64,000 bases of DNA from Bacillus cabrialesii (GTDB lineage Bacteria > Bacillota > Bacilli > Bacillales > Bacillaceae). Below the pieces are notes generated by a model that had not been told where the DNA came from, did not search any database, and worked only from the letters and a program-made list of their open reading frames with translations. The position numbers were made by a program, and so were the translations under genes. Position 1 is the stretch's first letter, and each line of letters opens with the position of its first letter. Below are positions 15,709-22,702 of this stretch, piece by piece. The stretch lies in assembly GCF_004124315.2 (NCBI RefSeq), contig NZ_CP096889.1:2463001-2527000 (forward strand). The letters run 5' to 3'.

Positions 15709-17037
15709 ATGCCTTCCTTGGAGAAGGCAGTTGTTTTGGAATTTGTCAATTTACTAGCAGTCGCTATTCTCATTTTGTTAACAGGATTTTTTGTCGCCGT
15801 AGAATTTTCAATCGTAAAAGTGCGGCGATCCAGAATTGATCAGCTTGTTGCAAAAGGAAAGAAAGGCGCTAAAGCCGCAAAGCATGTCATCACTCACCTT
15901 GATGAATATTTATCAGCCTGCCAGCTGGGCATCACAGTCGCAGCTTTAGGACTGGGCTGGCTTGGGGAACCGACTGTGCAAACCCTGCTTCGGCCGCTTT
16001 TTCATAAAGCAGGCTTAAATGAGTCGCTTACCCACCTTCTGTCACTTGTTATCGCCTTTTTAGCGGTGACGTATTTAAATGTCGTCATCGGGGAGCTCGC
16101 GCCAAAGAGCTTCGCCATTCAAAAAGCAGAAACCATTACCTTGATGTTAGCCAAACCGCTTATTTGGTTTTATAAAATCATGTTTCCATTCATTTGGCTG
16201 CTGAACCACTCTGCCCGGTTGATTACAGGGGCGTTTGGACTGAAGCCGGCATCAGAGCATGAGCTGGCGTATACGGAGGAAGAGCTGCGGGTTCTTTTGG
16301 CTGAAAGCTATAAAAGCGGTGAAATCAGAAAAAGCGAATTGAAATATATGAATAATATCTTCACGTTTGATAAACGAATGGCAAAGGAAATCATGGTGCC
16401 GCGAAATGAAATGGTCAGTTTGTCACTTGATGAAGATTCCGTTCCTAATCTGCAGGAAACAGTGAAGCAAACAAAATATACACGGTACCCAGTGGTCAGA
16501 GAGGATAAAGATAACGTCATCGGCGTAATCAATATGAAAGAAGTGCTGTTTTCAATGCTGACGAAAGATTTTTCACTCGATAAACAGCAAATCGAACCTT
16601 TCATTCAGCCCGTTATCCATGTTATCGAAACGATTCCTATTTATAAATTACTGCTGAAAATGCAAAAGGAACGCACTCATATGGCCATCCTCATTGATGA
16701 ATATGGCGGGACTTCCGGTTTGGTCACTGTCGAGGATATTGTCGAAGAAATTGTAGGAGAAATCCGCGATGAATTTGATGCGGATGAAGTCCCTCATATT
16801 CGCGAGCTCGGAAAGGATCACTATTTATTAAATGCAAAATTATTAATCAGCGATGTAAACAACCTGCTCGGAACAGATTTATCAGACGCAGAAGTGGATA
16901 CCTTGGGCGGATGGTTTCTGACACAAAATATAGATGCTGAGCCTGAAAGTGTCATTAACTATGACGGCTACTCTTTTAAGGTAAAAGATATTGACAGCCA
17001 TCACATTTTATTTATAGAAGTAAAAAAAGCTGAATAG
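15709..17037 (+). CDS. yqhB: HlyC/CorC family membrane protein with CBS domains
   Basis: This 442-residue protein starts at ATG 15709 after GGGAGGTGC. The N-terminal DUF21/CNNM transmembrane domain (helices at about residues 9-30, 60-80, 100-125) is followed by a CBS pair (about 215-335) with MVPRNEMVSL and GLVTVEDIVEEIVGEI, and then a CorC_HlyC domain. Family members are linked to Mg2+ export or tolerance, although older annotations call them hemolysins. Neighbouring CorA-like YqxL suggests a shared ion-related role. Confidence 0.92.
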   Translation: MPSLEKAVVLEFVNLLAVAILILLTGFFVAVEFSIVKVRRSRIDQLVAKGKKGAKAAKHVITHLDEYLSACQLGITVAALGLGWLGEPTVQTLLRPLFHKAGLNESLTHLLSLVIAFLAVTYLNVVIGELAPKSFAIQKAETITLMLAKPLIWFYKIMFPFIWLLNHSARLITGAFGLKPASEHELAYTEEELRVLLAESYKSGEIRKSELKYMNNIFTFDKRMAKEIMVPRNEMVSLSLDEDSVPNLQETVKQTKYTRYPVVREDKDNVIGVINMKEVLFSMLTKDFSLDKQQIEPFIQPVIHVIETIPIYKLLLKMQKERTHMAILIDEYGGTSGLVTVEDIVEEIVGEIRDEFDADEVPHIRELGKDHYLLNAKLLISDVNNLLGTDLSDAEVDTLGGWFLTQNIDAEPESVINYDGYSFKVKDIDSHHILFIEVKKAE

Positions 17038-17066
17038 CCTGTGAGAGGCTGTTCAGCTTTTTTATT
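17028..17066. terminator. Bidirectional terminator between yqhB and yqhA
   Basis: AGCTGAATAGCCT (17028-17040) pairs with AGGCTGTTCAGCT (17046-17058) and is flanked by A and T runs on the two sides. It ends convergent yqhB and yqhA. Confidence 0.85.
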
Positions 17067-17090
17067 TTTAGGATGAATATGGCAACGCCA

Positions 17091-17930
17091 TCAACATTCT
17101 TCTATCTTAAATCCTCTATTAGCCAGAGCTTTAGCGAGGCTTTGCTCGGTTTTCACATTCGAAAAATCCAGGCCAAGCTTCACCACAGTTTGGGCAATTT
17201 CTGGCCTGATTCCTGAAATAATCGTCTCAATGCCGAGCAGCTTGGTGCTGTCAATCACTTTAAAAATTTGATAGGCCACCATTGTATCAACGATGGGTAC
17301 GCCCGAAATATCTAAAAATAAATACGATAGCTTTAACGCTGAGCACTGTTGCAGCACCGATTCCAAAATCGTCCTCGCTCTGTACGTATCAATTTCACCG
17401 ACAAGCGGAAGAATTCCTATTCCATCAGAAATCGGCATGATCGGTGCGCTCAATTCATTAATCATCTCTTTTTGCGCGTTTAATTGGATCATGGTGACCT
17501 GGTGATATTCTTCAGTAAACACCTCGATGATCTCATCAATGGTTTGGTTCAAGATCCGGCTCCACTCATATATATCCCGAATGCTGATTTCTTGAGGAGA
17601 AGCTTCGCTGAATTTCTGAATCCATTCAAACATGATCTGCCTGAAAGCGTTAAATTGGCCGACGCTTTCTGTTACAGTCACTTCATGAACGGCACGGTCT
17701 CTGGCGCATTGAAGAGACCATCGATTAAGCTCATCCTTTACGTCTTCTGCTTTCCTAAGGGATTTCGCCACGATGGTCACTAATGCTTCGTGCTGGTCTT
17801 TTAACTTTTGTTCTAATTTTTGCTGATCTTTAGCGGAATGCAGCCAGCTTCCTTTTGACGTGCAAGTTTCCAGCCATTGTTTGATAATATCTTTTTTGTG
17901 CTCTGTTACATGCTGATCAAGAGCTATCAT
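17091..17930 (-). CDS. rsbRD: RsbRD, RsbR-type stressosome protein
   Basis: This 279-residue RsbR paralogue (YqhA) has a non-haem globin-like N-terminal domain (about residues 10-150) and a C-terminal STAS domain (about 165-275). The STAS part has PLVGEIDTYRARTILESVL with the phosphorylatable Thr region and FLDISGVPIVDTMVAYQI. RsbR paralogues form the stressosome with RsbS and RsbT and modulate SigB activation. A clear GGAGGTAGCTC site precedes the ATG. Confidence 0.93.
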   Translation of the reverse strand: MIALDQHVTEHKKDIIKQWLETCTSKGSWLHSAKDQQKLEQKLKDQHEALVTIVAKSLRKAEDVKDELNRWSLQCARDRAVHEVTVTESVGQFNAFRQIMFEWIQKFSEASPQEISIRDIYEWSRILNQTIDEIIEVFTEEYHQVTMIQLNAQKEMINELSAPIMPISDGIGILPLVGEIDTYRARTILESVLQQCSALKLSYLFLDISGVPIVDTMVAYQIFKVIDSTKLLGIETIISGIRPEIAQTVVKLGLDFSNVKTEQSLAKALANRGFKIEEC

Positions 17931-18016
17931 CTTAATGAGCTACCTCCTGTTTTTTGAAAATATATGTTTCATATGTATAACGCGTCTGCCTCTACACATA
18001 CTATGTTTACATTCAA

Positions 18017-18087
18017 TGGGCTATAGCCAAGCGGTAAGGCAATGGACTTTGACTCCGTGATCGTTGGTTCGAATCCAGCTAGCCCAG
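18017..18087 (+). tRNA. tRNA-Gln (anticodon TTG)
   Basis: A complete cloverleaf can be drawn: acceptor TGGGCTA/TAGCCCA, D stem GCC/GGC, anticodon stem ATGGA/TCCGT with loop CTTTGAC (anticodon TTG), and T arm GTTGG-TTCGAAT-CCAGC. The discriminator is G and CCA is not encoded. The anticodon stem has one T.G pair and the variable loop has 4 nt (GATC). A strong hairpin terminator follows. Confidence 0.93.
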
Positions 18088-18101
18088 TTTCTGAACAGGT
18101 G

Positions 18102-18151
18102 AAAAACCGAAGATAAGCTGATTCGTATAAATCAGCGGATCTTCGGTTTTT
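18102..18151. terminator. Bidirectional terminator between tRNA-Gln and mgsR
   Basis: GAAAAACCGAAGAT (from 18101) pairs with ATCTTCGGTTTTTC, with an inner stem AGCTGATT/AATCAGC. T runs occur on both strands. It ends the tRNA transcript and mgsR. Confidence 0.85.
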
Positions 18152-18153
18152 CA

Positions 18154-18531
18154 TCATGCAGATTGATGGACCGTTTTCTTCTTCGATAACTTCAACAGTT
18201 CGCCCGGATTATAGCCAATCACCAGCTTTTTGCTGTCCACAAGAATCGGACGCCGCAAAAGCTTCGGCTTCTCGATTAAAAGCTCCAGCACCTCATTTAC
18301 CGTCATCTCTTCGATGTTTAGATTTAAATTTTTGAAGGTCTGGCTTCTTGTCGCTAAAATTTCATCAATTCCTTCTGTCGTTAACGATAAAATGTACTTT
18401 AATTCCTCTACTGTCGGGGTTTCTCTGAATAAGTGCCGTTCGTTAAATTCAATTTGATGCGCTTTTAGCCAATGTTTTGTTTTTCGGCATGACGTGCAGC
18501 TTGGATATGAGTAAAAAATGATTTGTTCCAT
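18154..18531 (-). CDS. mgsR: MgsR, Spx-like stress regulator
   Basis: MgsR (YqgZ, 125 residues) belongs to the ArsC/Spx family and modulates a subset of the SigB regulon. The CxxC redox switch SCTSC (Cys12, Cys15) lies in the N-terminal thioredoxin-like fold. RRPILVDSKKLVIGYN near residue 93 is the cis-Pro region typical of Spx-like proteins. The SigB promoter upstream is clear, consistent with its known place in a stress cascade. Confidence 0.94.
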   Translation of the reverse strand: MEQIIFYSYPSCTSCRKTKHWLKAHQIEFNERHLFRETPTVEELKYILSLTTEGIDEILATRSQTFKNLNLNIEEMTVNEVLELLIEKPKLLRRPILVDSKKLVIGYNPGELLKLSKKKTVHQSA

Positions 18532-18573
18532 TCGTTTATTTCCTCCTCAGTTAACCATCTCTTTGTAGAATAA

Positions 18574-18599
18574 CTACCCGCATCAATTTTCATTTAAAC
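18574..18599 (-). promoter_or_regulatory. SigB promoter of mgsR
   Basis: On the minus strand GTTTAA (18599-18594), a 14-bp spacer and GGGTAG (18579-18574) match the SigB consensus closely. It lies about 43 bp before the mgsR ATG. MgsR control by SigB is established in B. subtilis. Confidence 0.8.
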
Positions 18600-18764
18600 C
18601 ATTTACAGAACTTTTTTTCGGATTATTTTTAAAAAATCACTCATATAATAGAAAACGCAATTAAAGGTTGAAATTCCATTTGTGTATTAATAATGAAAAT
18701 GTTTACATTTCTAGGTGTGATCTATTATAATAACAGTCAGAGGGACTCTCGGGAGGGGATAAAA

Positions 18765-19010
18765 ATGAATCGCATGTTCCGGGTGTTAGGATTTTGGACG
18801 GGAATTTTTGCAGTCATGTTTTATTTGGGTGATATGAAAGATGCTTCCCTTTTATTTTTTGGACAGACGATCTTATTCGTATTTCTATCGTATTTGAATT
18901 TAACTGAACGCATGTATATTTATATTTTTGGCGCTTATCTAACGATTTTCTTCGCCGGCTTTACATATTACTCGATTTTTATTATGACGCCCGGCGGCGG
19001 AGGCCATTAA
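18765..19010 (+). CDS. yqgY: YqgY, small membrane protein
   Basis: This 81-residue protein has three likely membrane segments (about residues 5-20, 25-42 and 48-70) and ends in the motif TPGGGGH. ATG 18765 after GGGAGGGGATAA is preferred over ATG 18693, which has no ribosome-binding site. The function is unknown. It is divergent from mgsR and convergent with yqgX. Confidence 0.88.
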   Translation: MNRMFRVLGFWTGIFAVMFYLGDMKDASLLFFGQTILFVFLSYLNLTERMYIYIFGAYLTIFFAGFTYYSIFIMTPGGGGH

Positions 19011-19014
19011 ATGC

Positions 19015-19050
19015 AAAAAGAGACAAACCTTATCGGTTTGTCTCTTTTTT
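19015..19050. terminator. Bidirectional terminator between yqgY and yqgX
   Basis: AAAAAGAGACAAACC (19015-19029) pairs with GGTTTGTCTCTTTTT (19035-19049). It has A/T runs on both sides and lies between convergent genes. Confidence 0.88.
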
Positions 19051-19684
19051 ACAATGAAAACCCATTTAAAAAAGGATTTTGATTCTGCTCTGTCTGCACG
19101 TCTGTTTCAGGGCCATGGCCGCTTAACACCAGCGTGTGCTCCGGCAGCGTAAGCAATTTTTCATGAATGGACGTCAGCAGCGTTTCTTGATCGCCGCCAA
19201 TTAAATCTGTACGCCCGATGCCGCCTTGAAACAGGACATCTCCTGAGATCACCAAGTCTGCATCCTTCACGTAGTAGGAAACACTGCCTGGCGAATGTCC
19301 CGGCGTAAATAATGTTTCCAAATGAAACGGCCCGATATTCAGCTCACCGTCTCCTTCAATCAGATGATCTGCAGGCTTAGCTTTGACTTTTATCCCCCGC
19401 AGCATACCGGAGCCGTTTAAAGAGGCATCCGTAAGCCAATTTTTTTCATTCTGATGCAGGTAAACAGGGATATCCCATTTTTCTCTCACTTCGTCTAAAG
19501 CCCCAATATGGTCAAAATGGGCATGTGTAAGCAAAATGGCTAAAGGCGTGAGCCCTTTTTCTTTTATGTATTGATTGATTTTATTTCCTTCGCCGCCCGG
19601 ATCAAAAATCAGGCATTGATCATCACTGATGAGAAAATACGCGTTCGCTTGAATCGGCCCTACTGGCATTCTTCTCCATTTCAC
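19049..19684 (-). CDS. yqgX: Metallo-beta-lactamase fold hydrolase (glyoxalase II-like)
   Basis: This 211-residue zinc hydrolase of the metallo-beta-lactamase family has HAHFDH at about residues 54-59, FTPGHSPGSV, GDVLFQGGIGR and the C-terminal GHGP. It resembles glyoxalase II-like enzymes; B. subtilis YqgX has been linked to S-lactoyl-thiol hydrolysis and methylglyoxal detoxification. GTG 19684 (VKWRRMPVGP) is chosen; the frame extends to 19948 but that part is antisense to yqgW. Confidence 0.9.
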   Translation of the reverse strand: MKWRRMPVGPIQANAYFLISDDQCLIFDPGGEGNKINQYIKEKGLTPLAILLTHAHFDHIGALDEVREKWDIPVYLHQNEKNWLTDASLNGSGMLRGIKVKAKPADHLIEGDGELNIGPFHLETLFTPGHSPGSVSYYVKDADLVISGDVLFQGGIGRTDLIGGDQETLLTSIHEKLLTLPEHTLVLSGHGPETDVQTEQNQNPFLNGFSL

Positions 19685-19841
19685 TTTTATCCCCTCTTTC
19701 TTTTTTATCCTCCTATTATGAGGGTTTTTGAAAAAAGATTCAATCAATCGCAATGAAAACGCTATCGACAAACCTATAAAAAACAGGTAGAATAAAAATG
19801 GAAAGAATTGCAGGTTTTTCAATGTAAAAGGGGGCTGCGTA

Positions 19842-20015
19842 ATGCTACTTGTCGTGATTTTCGGCCTTGTCGCTCTTTTCGCTTTATGGGGAGTCTTGCG
19901 TTCTGTTAAAAATAGAAATATACTTGGTTTTTTATTAGCTGGAGCCACCTTATTTGTCTTTGGCTGGTTTACCGTAATGACCGTGATAAACAGCGGCTAT
20001 CCAACCGCACATTAA
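19842..20015 (+). CDS. yqgW: YqgW, small membrane protein
   Basis: This 57-residue protein starts at ATG 19842 (MLLVVIFGLVALFALWGVLR) after AAAAGGGGGCTGCGTA. Two membrane helices (about residues 1-17 and 28-49) are evident, ending INSGYPTAH. It lies opposite the untranslated 5' extension of yqgX and is too short for common ORF cut-offs. The function is unknown. Confidence 0.82.
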   Translation: MLLVVIFGLVALFALWGVLRSVKNRNILGFLLAGATLFVFGWFTVMTVINSGYPTAH

Positions 20016-20046
20016 AACCTGTATCCGATCGGATACAGGTTTATTT
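20016..20046. terminator. Terminator between yqgW and yqgV
   Basis: AACCTGTATCCGATCGGATACAGGTT (26 bp from 20016) is a near-perfect palindrome followed by TATTTTTAT. It lies between convergent genes. Confidence 0.85.
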
Positions 20047-20361
20047 TTATTGCTGCAAATGTTTATTGACACTTTCTATTTTGCTTTCAAGCGTCGTTTT
20101 TTTGTCACGTCTGTCATCAATGCGGATGTTTGTCGCCACTCTGTGTAGCCCTTTTTGAAACGGCGCTTCGTGAATGGCCTGAATGACAGTGAAAAGATCA
20201 CTGAGTTCTCCCTCGATCAGCGTGTTCATCGGTGTCAGCTGATATTTGATTTTCCCTTCAGCTTTATACCCTTCTAAAATCTTTTGCACATCGGCCACAT
20301 AAGCACTTACACTTGGTGTTTCCGTACCGATTGGGATAATGGTTACATCTGCGATAGCCAT
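20047..20361 (-). CDS. yqgV: Thiamine-binding / DUF77 (MTH1187) family protein
   Basis: This 104-residue protein of the MTH1187/YkoF-like fold has ADVTIIPIGTETPSVSAYVA at the N-terminus and LTPMNTLIEGELSDLF in the middle. Homologues form small oligomers and some bind thiamine-related ligands; the role in Bacillus is not settled. It starts 2 bp after yqgU and is probably cotranscribed with it. Confidence 0.88.
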   Translation of the reverse strand: MAIADVTIIPIGTETPSVSAYVADVQKILEGYKAEGKIKYQLTPMNTLIEGELSDLFTVIQAIHEAPFQKGLHRVATNIRIDDRRDKKTTLESKIESVNKHLQQ

Positions 20362-20363
20362 CG

Positions 20364-21419
20364 TTATTCCATCTCCTTTTGATCAATGATGAGCTGCTTC
20401 GTTTCATGTGATTTCAATAAAATGATCTGCTCAAAATGAAAGCCGTATAACGCATATTTCCCGTTCGGAGATATTTGAATCGGCTCCATTCTCGGCAAAG
20501 AGAAAAGATCTTTTGCCTTTCCCGTTGCCACATTCACAGTTGCGAGCTTATATGCATCGCCGCTTTCCTTAAACGTATAAAACAGGCCTTCTGCTTCATC
20601 ATAGTCATACTCCATCGGGGCCAAACTTGTATATTTCGTTTGGAGCGGCCATTCCGCTTTAGCTGGCGATTTTGTTTGCGGCGTATTAAACTGATACGTC
20701 CCTTTTTCTCCGGAAGCTGCTTTGACAGTAAAATTCATTTGATGGAAAGAATCATAATAGAGAACATCATCCTCAAGCTTCTGTTCCGCTTTGGACGCTG
20801 TATCGAACGAATATAAAGGTCCTGACTTATCGTCTCTTCCCTCTTTTACATAATCAAATGTGGTTTTGGATGTCCAATGAATAAATGGCACCTGTACCGG
20901 ACTTAAGAAAGACTCGTCTTTTTTAGCATCCACCTGATATGTATGGAAATCCCAGTTTTCAGAGAATACCGTGACCATTATTTGATAAGGATCATATTGA
21001 TTCCAAGCAGCCTCCAGTTCATACGTTTCGTAATCTTTTTGGTAAAGCGGCTCTCCTTTTGCATTAAGCAAAACCACCGCTGTCTTATGGCTGTGCGTGA
21101 TTTGCAGCAGGATCATCTGCTTTCTCGGATTGATTTGAACATCAACGATTTGACCATCTGTTTGATAGAGCTTTTTCGCTTTACCGGTAAAGATGCGATA
21201 AGCATAAAGCTCCGTTTTCGTTGGATCAGACGCGGTATATAAAATGGTGCTGTCATTAAGCCATCCTTCCGCTCCGTCCGCTTTTTCCGCGGAAAGCGGT
21301 ATGAAGTCTTTCTCCTCATCTTTTGCCGCCGATGCCTGTTGTTGCTGCTGATGAGATGGTTCGCATGCCGATAAACTAAACAGCAACGCCGACAGCAGAA
21401 TGAAACAAACTGATCTCAT
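20364..21419 (-). CDS. yqgU: YqgU, lipoprotein with beta-propeller-like repeats
   Basis: This is a putative lipoprotein of about 351 residues with lipobox LSAC near residue 19 after a short hydrophobic signal, then a Gln-rich linker. The body shows propeller-like repeats (for example DSTILYTASDPTKTELYAYR and ISPNGKYALYGFHF). ATG 21419 lies 8 nt after GGAGGGG and is preferred over ATG 21425, which is too close. The function is unknown; it is exported and membrane anchored. Confidence 0.87.
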   Translation of the reverse strand: MRSVCFILLSALLFSLSACEPSHQQQQQASAAKDEEKDFIPLSAEKADGAEGWLNDSTILYTASDPTKTELYAYRIFTGKAKKLYQTDGQIVDVQINPRKQMILLQITHSHKTAVVLLNAKGEPLYQKDYETYELEAAWNQYDPYQIMVTVFSENWDFHTYQVDAKKDESFLSPVQVPFIHWTSKTTFDYVKEGRDDKSGPLYSFDTASKAEQKLEDDVLYYDSFHQMNFTVKAASGEKGTYQFNTPQTKSPAKAEWPLQTKYTSLAPMEYDYDEAEGLFYTFKESGDAYKLATVNVATGKAKDLFSLPRMEPIQISPNGKYALYGFHFEQIILLKSHETKQLIIDQKEME

Positions 21420-21489
21420 CAGCATTCCCCTCCGATCATCATCTTTATTGTCTCATATTTGCTTCGGCAGAAAAAAGAAAAAGTTTCAG

Positions 21490-22620
21490 TTACTCATGAA
21501 AAAATAACGCCCTCCACAAAATGCCGTTTGTCGCGTGATAAATATGTGAAAACTGCTGAAACGGCAAAGGATTTTGGCCTTTTCCAAGTTCCACCGTATA
21601 CCCTTCTTTAAAATAATGGTGAATAAACCAATCGCGAAATCCCGCATAGCTGTCTATATCCCTTATTCCTTTATAAATGTTCCCGCTTACCTTCTCAAAA
21701 TCCTTTACGACAGCAGCAGATTCTTCAGGCTCAAGGCCTTTATAGCCCCAATAAATTTCTTCTCCCTGAGTATGGAGAGCCAGCATTCTGTCAGGCGGAT
21801 TCTCCGTTATCAGCCGGTACATCGCAATGGATTCCGGCTCCGTAAGCGGCGAGGTTCCCGGAAAATCACGATAGCTGGGCACTGTTGGTTTGCGGTATTT
21901 TTCTATTTCCCATAGCGACGGAAATTGTTTATTTAAATCAACCCCGTTTATATTCGCTTTCCATTCATTAAAATTCGGGCGATGGTCATTTAACCTTTCG
22001 AGCTCATCTTTCCTGGCTCCCATGCCTTCTGTTCCGTTCAAGACAAGATCAACGCCATCCGGATTAACAAGCGGCACGAGAGACAAGGATGTGCTGCTGA
22101 ACAGCTTCATGGGAGAAAAGCCGAAAAAAGACGAGCTGCAGCATAATGACATACAATATTCCTTAAACCATTTCAGCAGGACAGACGTTGTGATCCACTC
22201 ATTCGCATGAAATGAGGCGTTCATATGGACCTTTTTTGCGGCATGCTCCCCGCCAGTCTTCAGCTCCCAGGTTGGCCTGCCGAGTACTGAACGGCCGATT
22301 TCCCGGCATGAGACAAACGGAAACACATCAATGATTTTTTTGATTTCCTTTTGAACAGCTGAATGATCATAGATTTTTTCTTGCTCCACCCAGTTATCAG
22401 AAAGGTCCAGCTGCCGGGGCTGTAAAAAGCTCTTTATGTCCTGAATGGTTTGAAACTCCTTGTCGTTATGCTCTTCTATAACGTAACCGGGACAATACAA
22501 TTGATGTCTCTCGGCAAAGCGATTTGCAATTCTAAGCAATTCCTCGTCTATCTTCAGCTCTCTCGCCACTCTGGCCAAATTGTGCTTGATCTCAGGTTTC
22601 ACCGTAATAAACGCCATCAT
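21490..22620 (-). CDS. yqgT: Gamma-D-glutamyl-L-diamino acid endopeptidase-like M14 peptidase
   Basis: YqgT (376 residues from ATG 22620; ATG codons at 22617 and 22623 are alternatives) is an M14 zinc carboxypeptidase-like enzyme. Zinc ligands appear in HMNASFHANEWITT (HxxE) and in LALHTQGEEIYWGY, and the catalytic Glu in GYTVELGKGQNPLP. A LysM-like N-terminal segment precedes the domain (residues 1-60). It probably cleaves peptidoglycan stem peptides. No signal peptide is visible. Confidence 0.88.
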   Translation of the reverse strand: MMAFITVKPEIKHNLARVARELKIDEELLRIANRFAERHQLYCPGYVIEEHNDKEFQTIQDIKSFLQPRQLDLSDNWVEQEKIYDHSAVQKEIKKIIDVFPFVSCREIGRSVLGRPTWELKTGGEHAAKKVHMNASFHANEWITTSVLLKWFKEYCMSLCCSSSFFGFSPMKLFSSTSLSLVPLVNPDGVDLVLNGTEGMGARKDELERLNDHRPNFNEWKANINGVDLNKQFPSLWEIEKYRKPTVPSYRDFPGTSPLTEPESIAMYRLITENPPDRMLALHTQGEEIYWGYKGLEPEESAAVVKDFEKVSGNIYKGIRDIDSYAGFRDWFIHHYFKEGYTVELGKGQNPLPFQQFSHIYHATNGILWRALFFHE

Positions 22621-22651
22621 CATCCCCCTTTTTTGTTACTATATGACAGCG

Positions 22652-22695
22652 TATTAAAAAAAAGAAAGCCTCCCGCTCAGTTTGATGCGGGAGAC
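22652..22695 (-). terminator. Terminator of yqgS
   Basis: CTCCCGCATCAAACTGAGCGGGAG forms a stem in the minus direction and is followed by GCTTTCTTTTTTTT. It lies 8 bp after the yqgS stop. Confidence 0.85.
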
Positions 22696-22702
22696 ATTGT
22701 GT

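Noticed and set aside
17969..18157. 62-codon minus-strand ORF across tRNA-Gln
   Set aside because: It is antisense to the tRNA and terminator and has no ribosome-binding site. The apparent coding (GFEPTITESKS) is the usual translation of a tRNA T-arm.
19685..19948. 88-codon upstream extension of yqgX
   Set aside because: The sequence is antisense to yqgW and low in complexity; GTG 19684 gives the normal metallo-beta-lactamase start.
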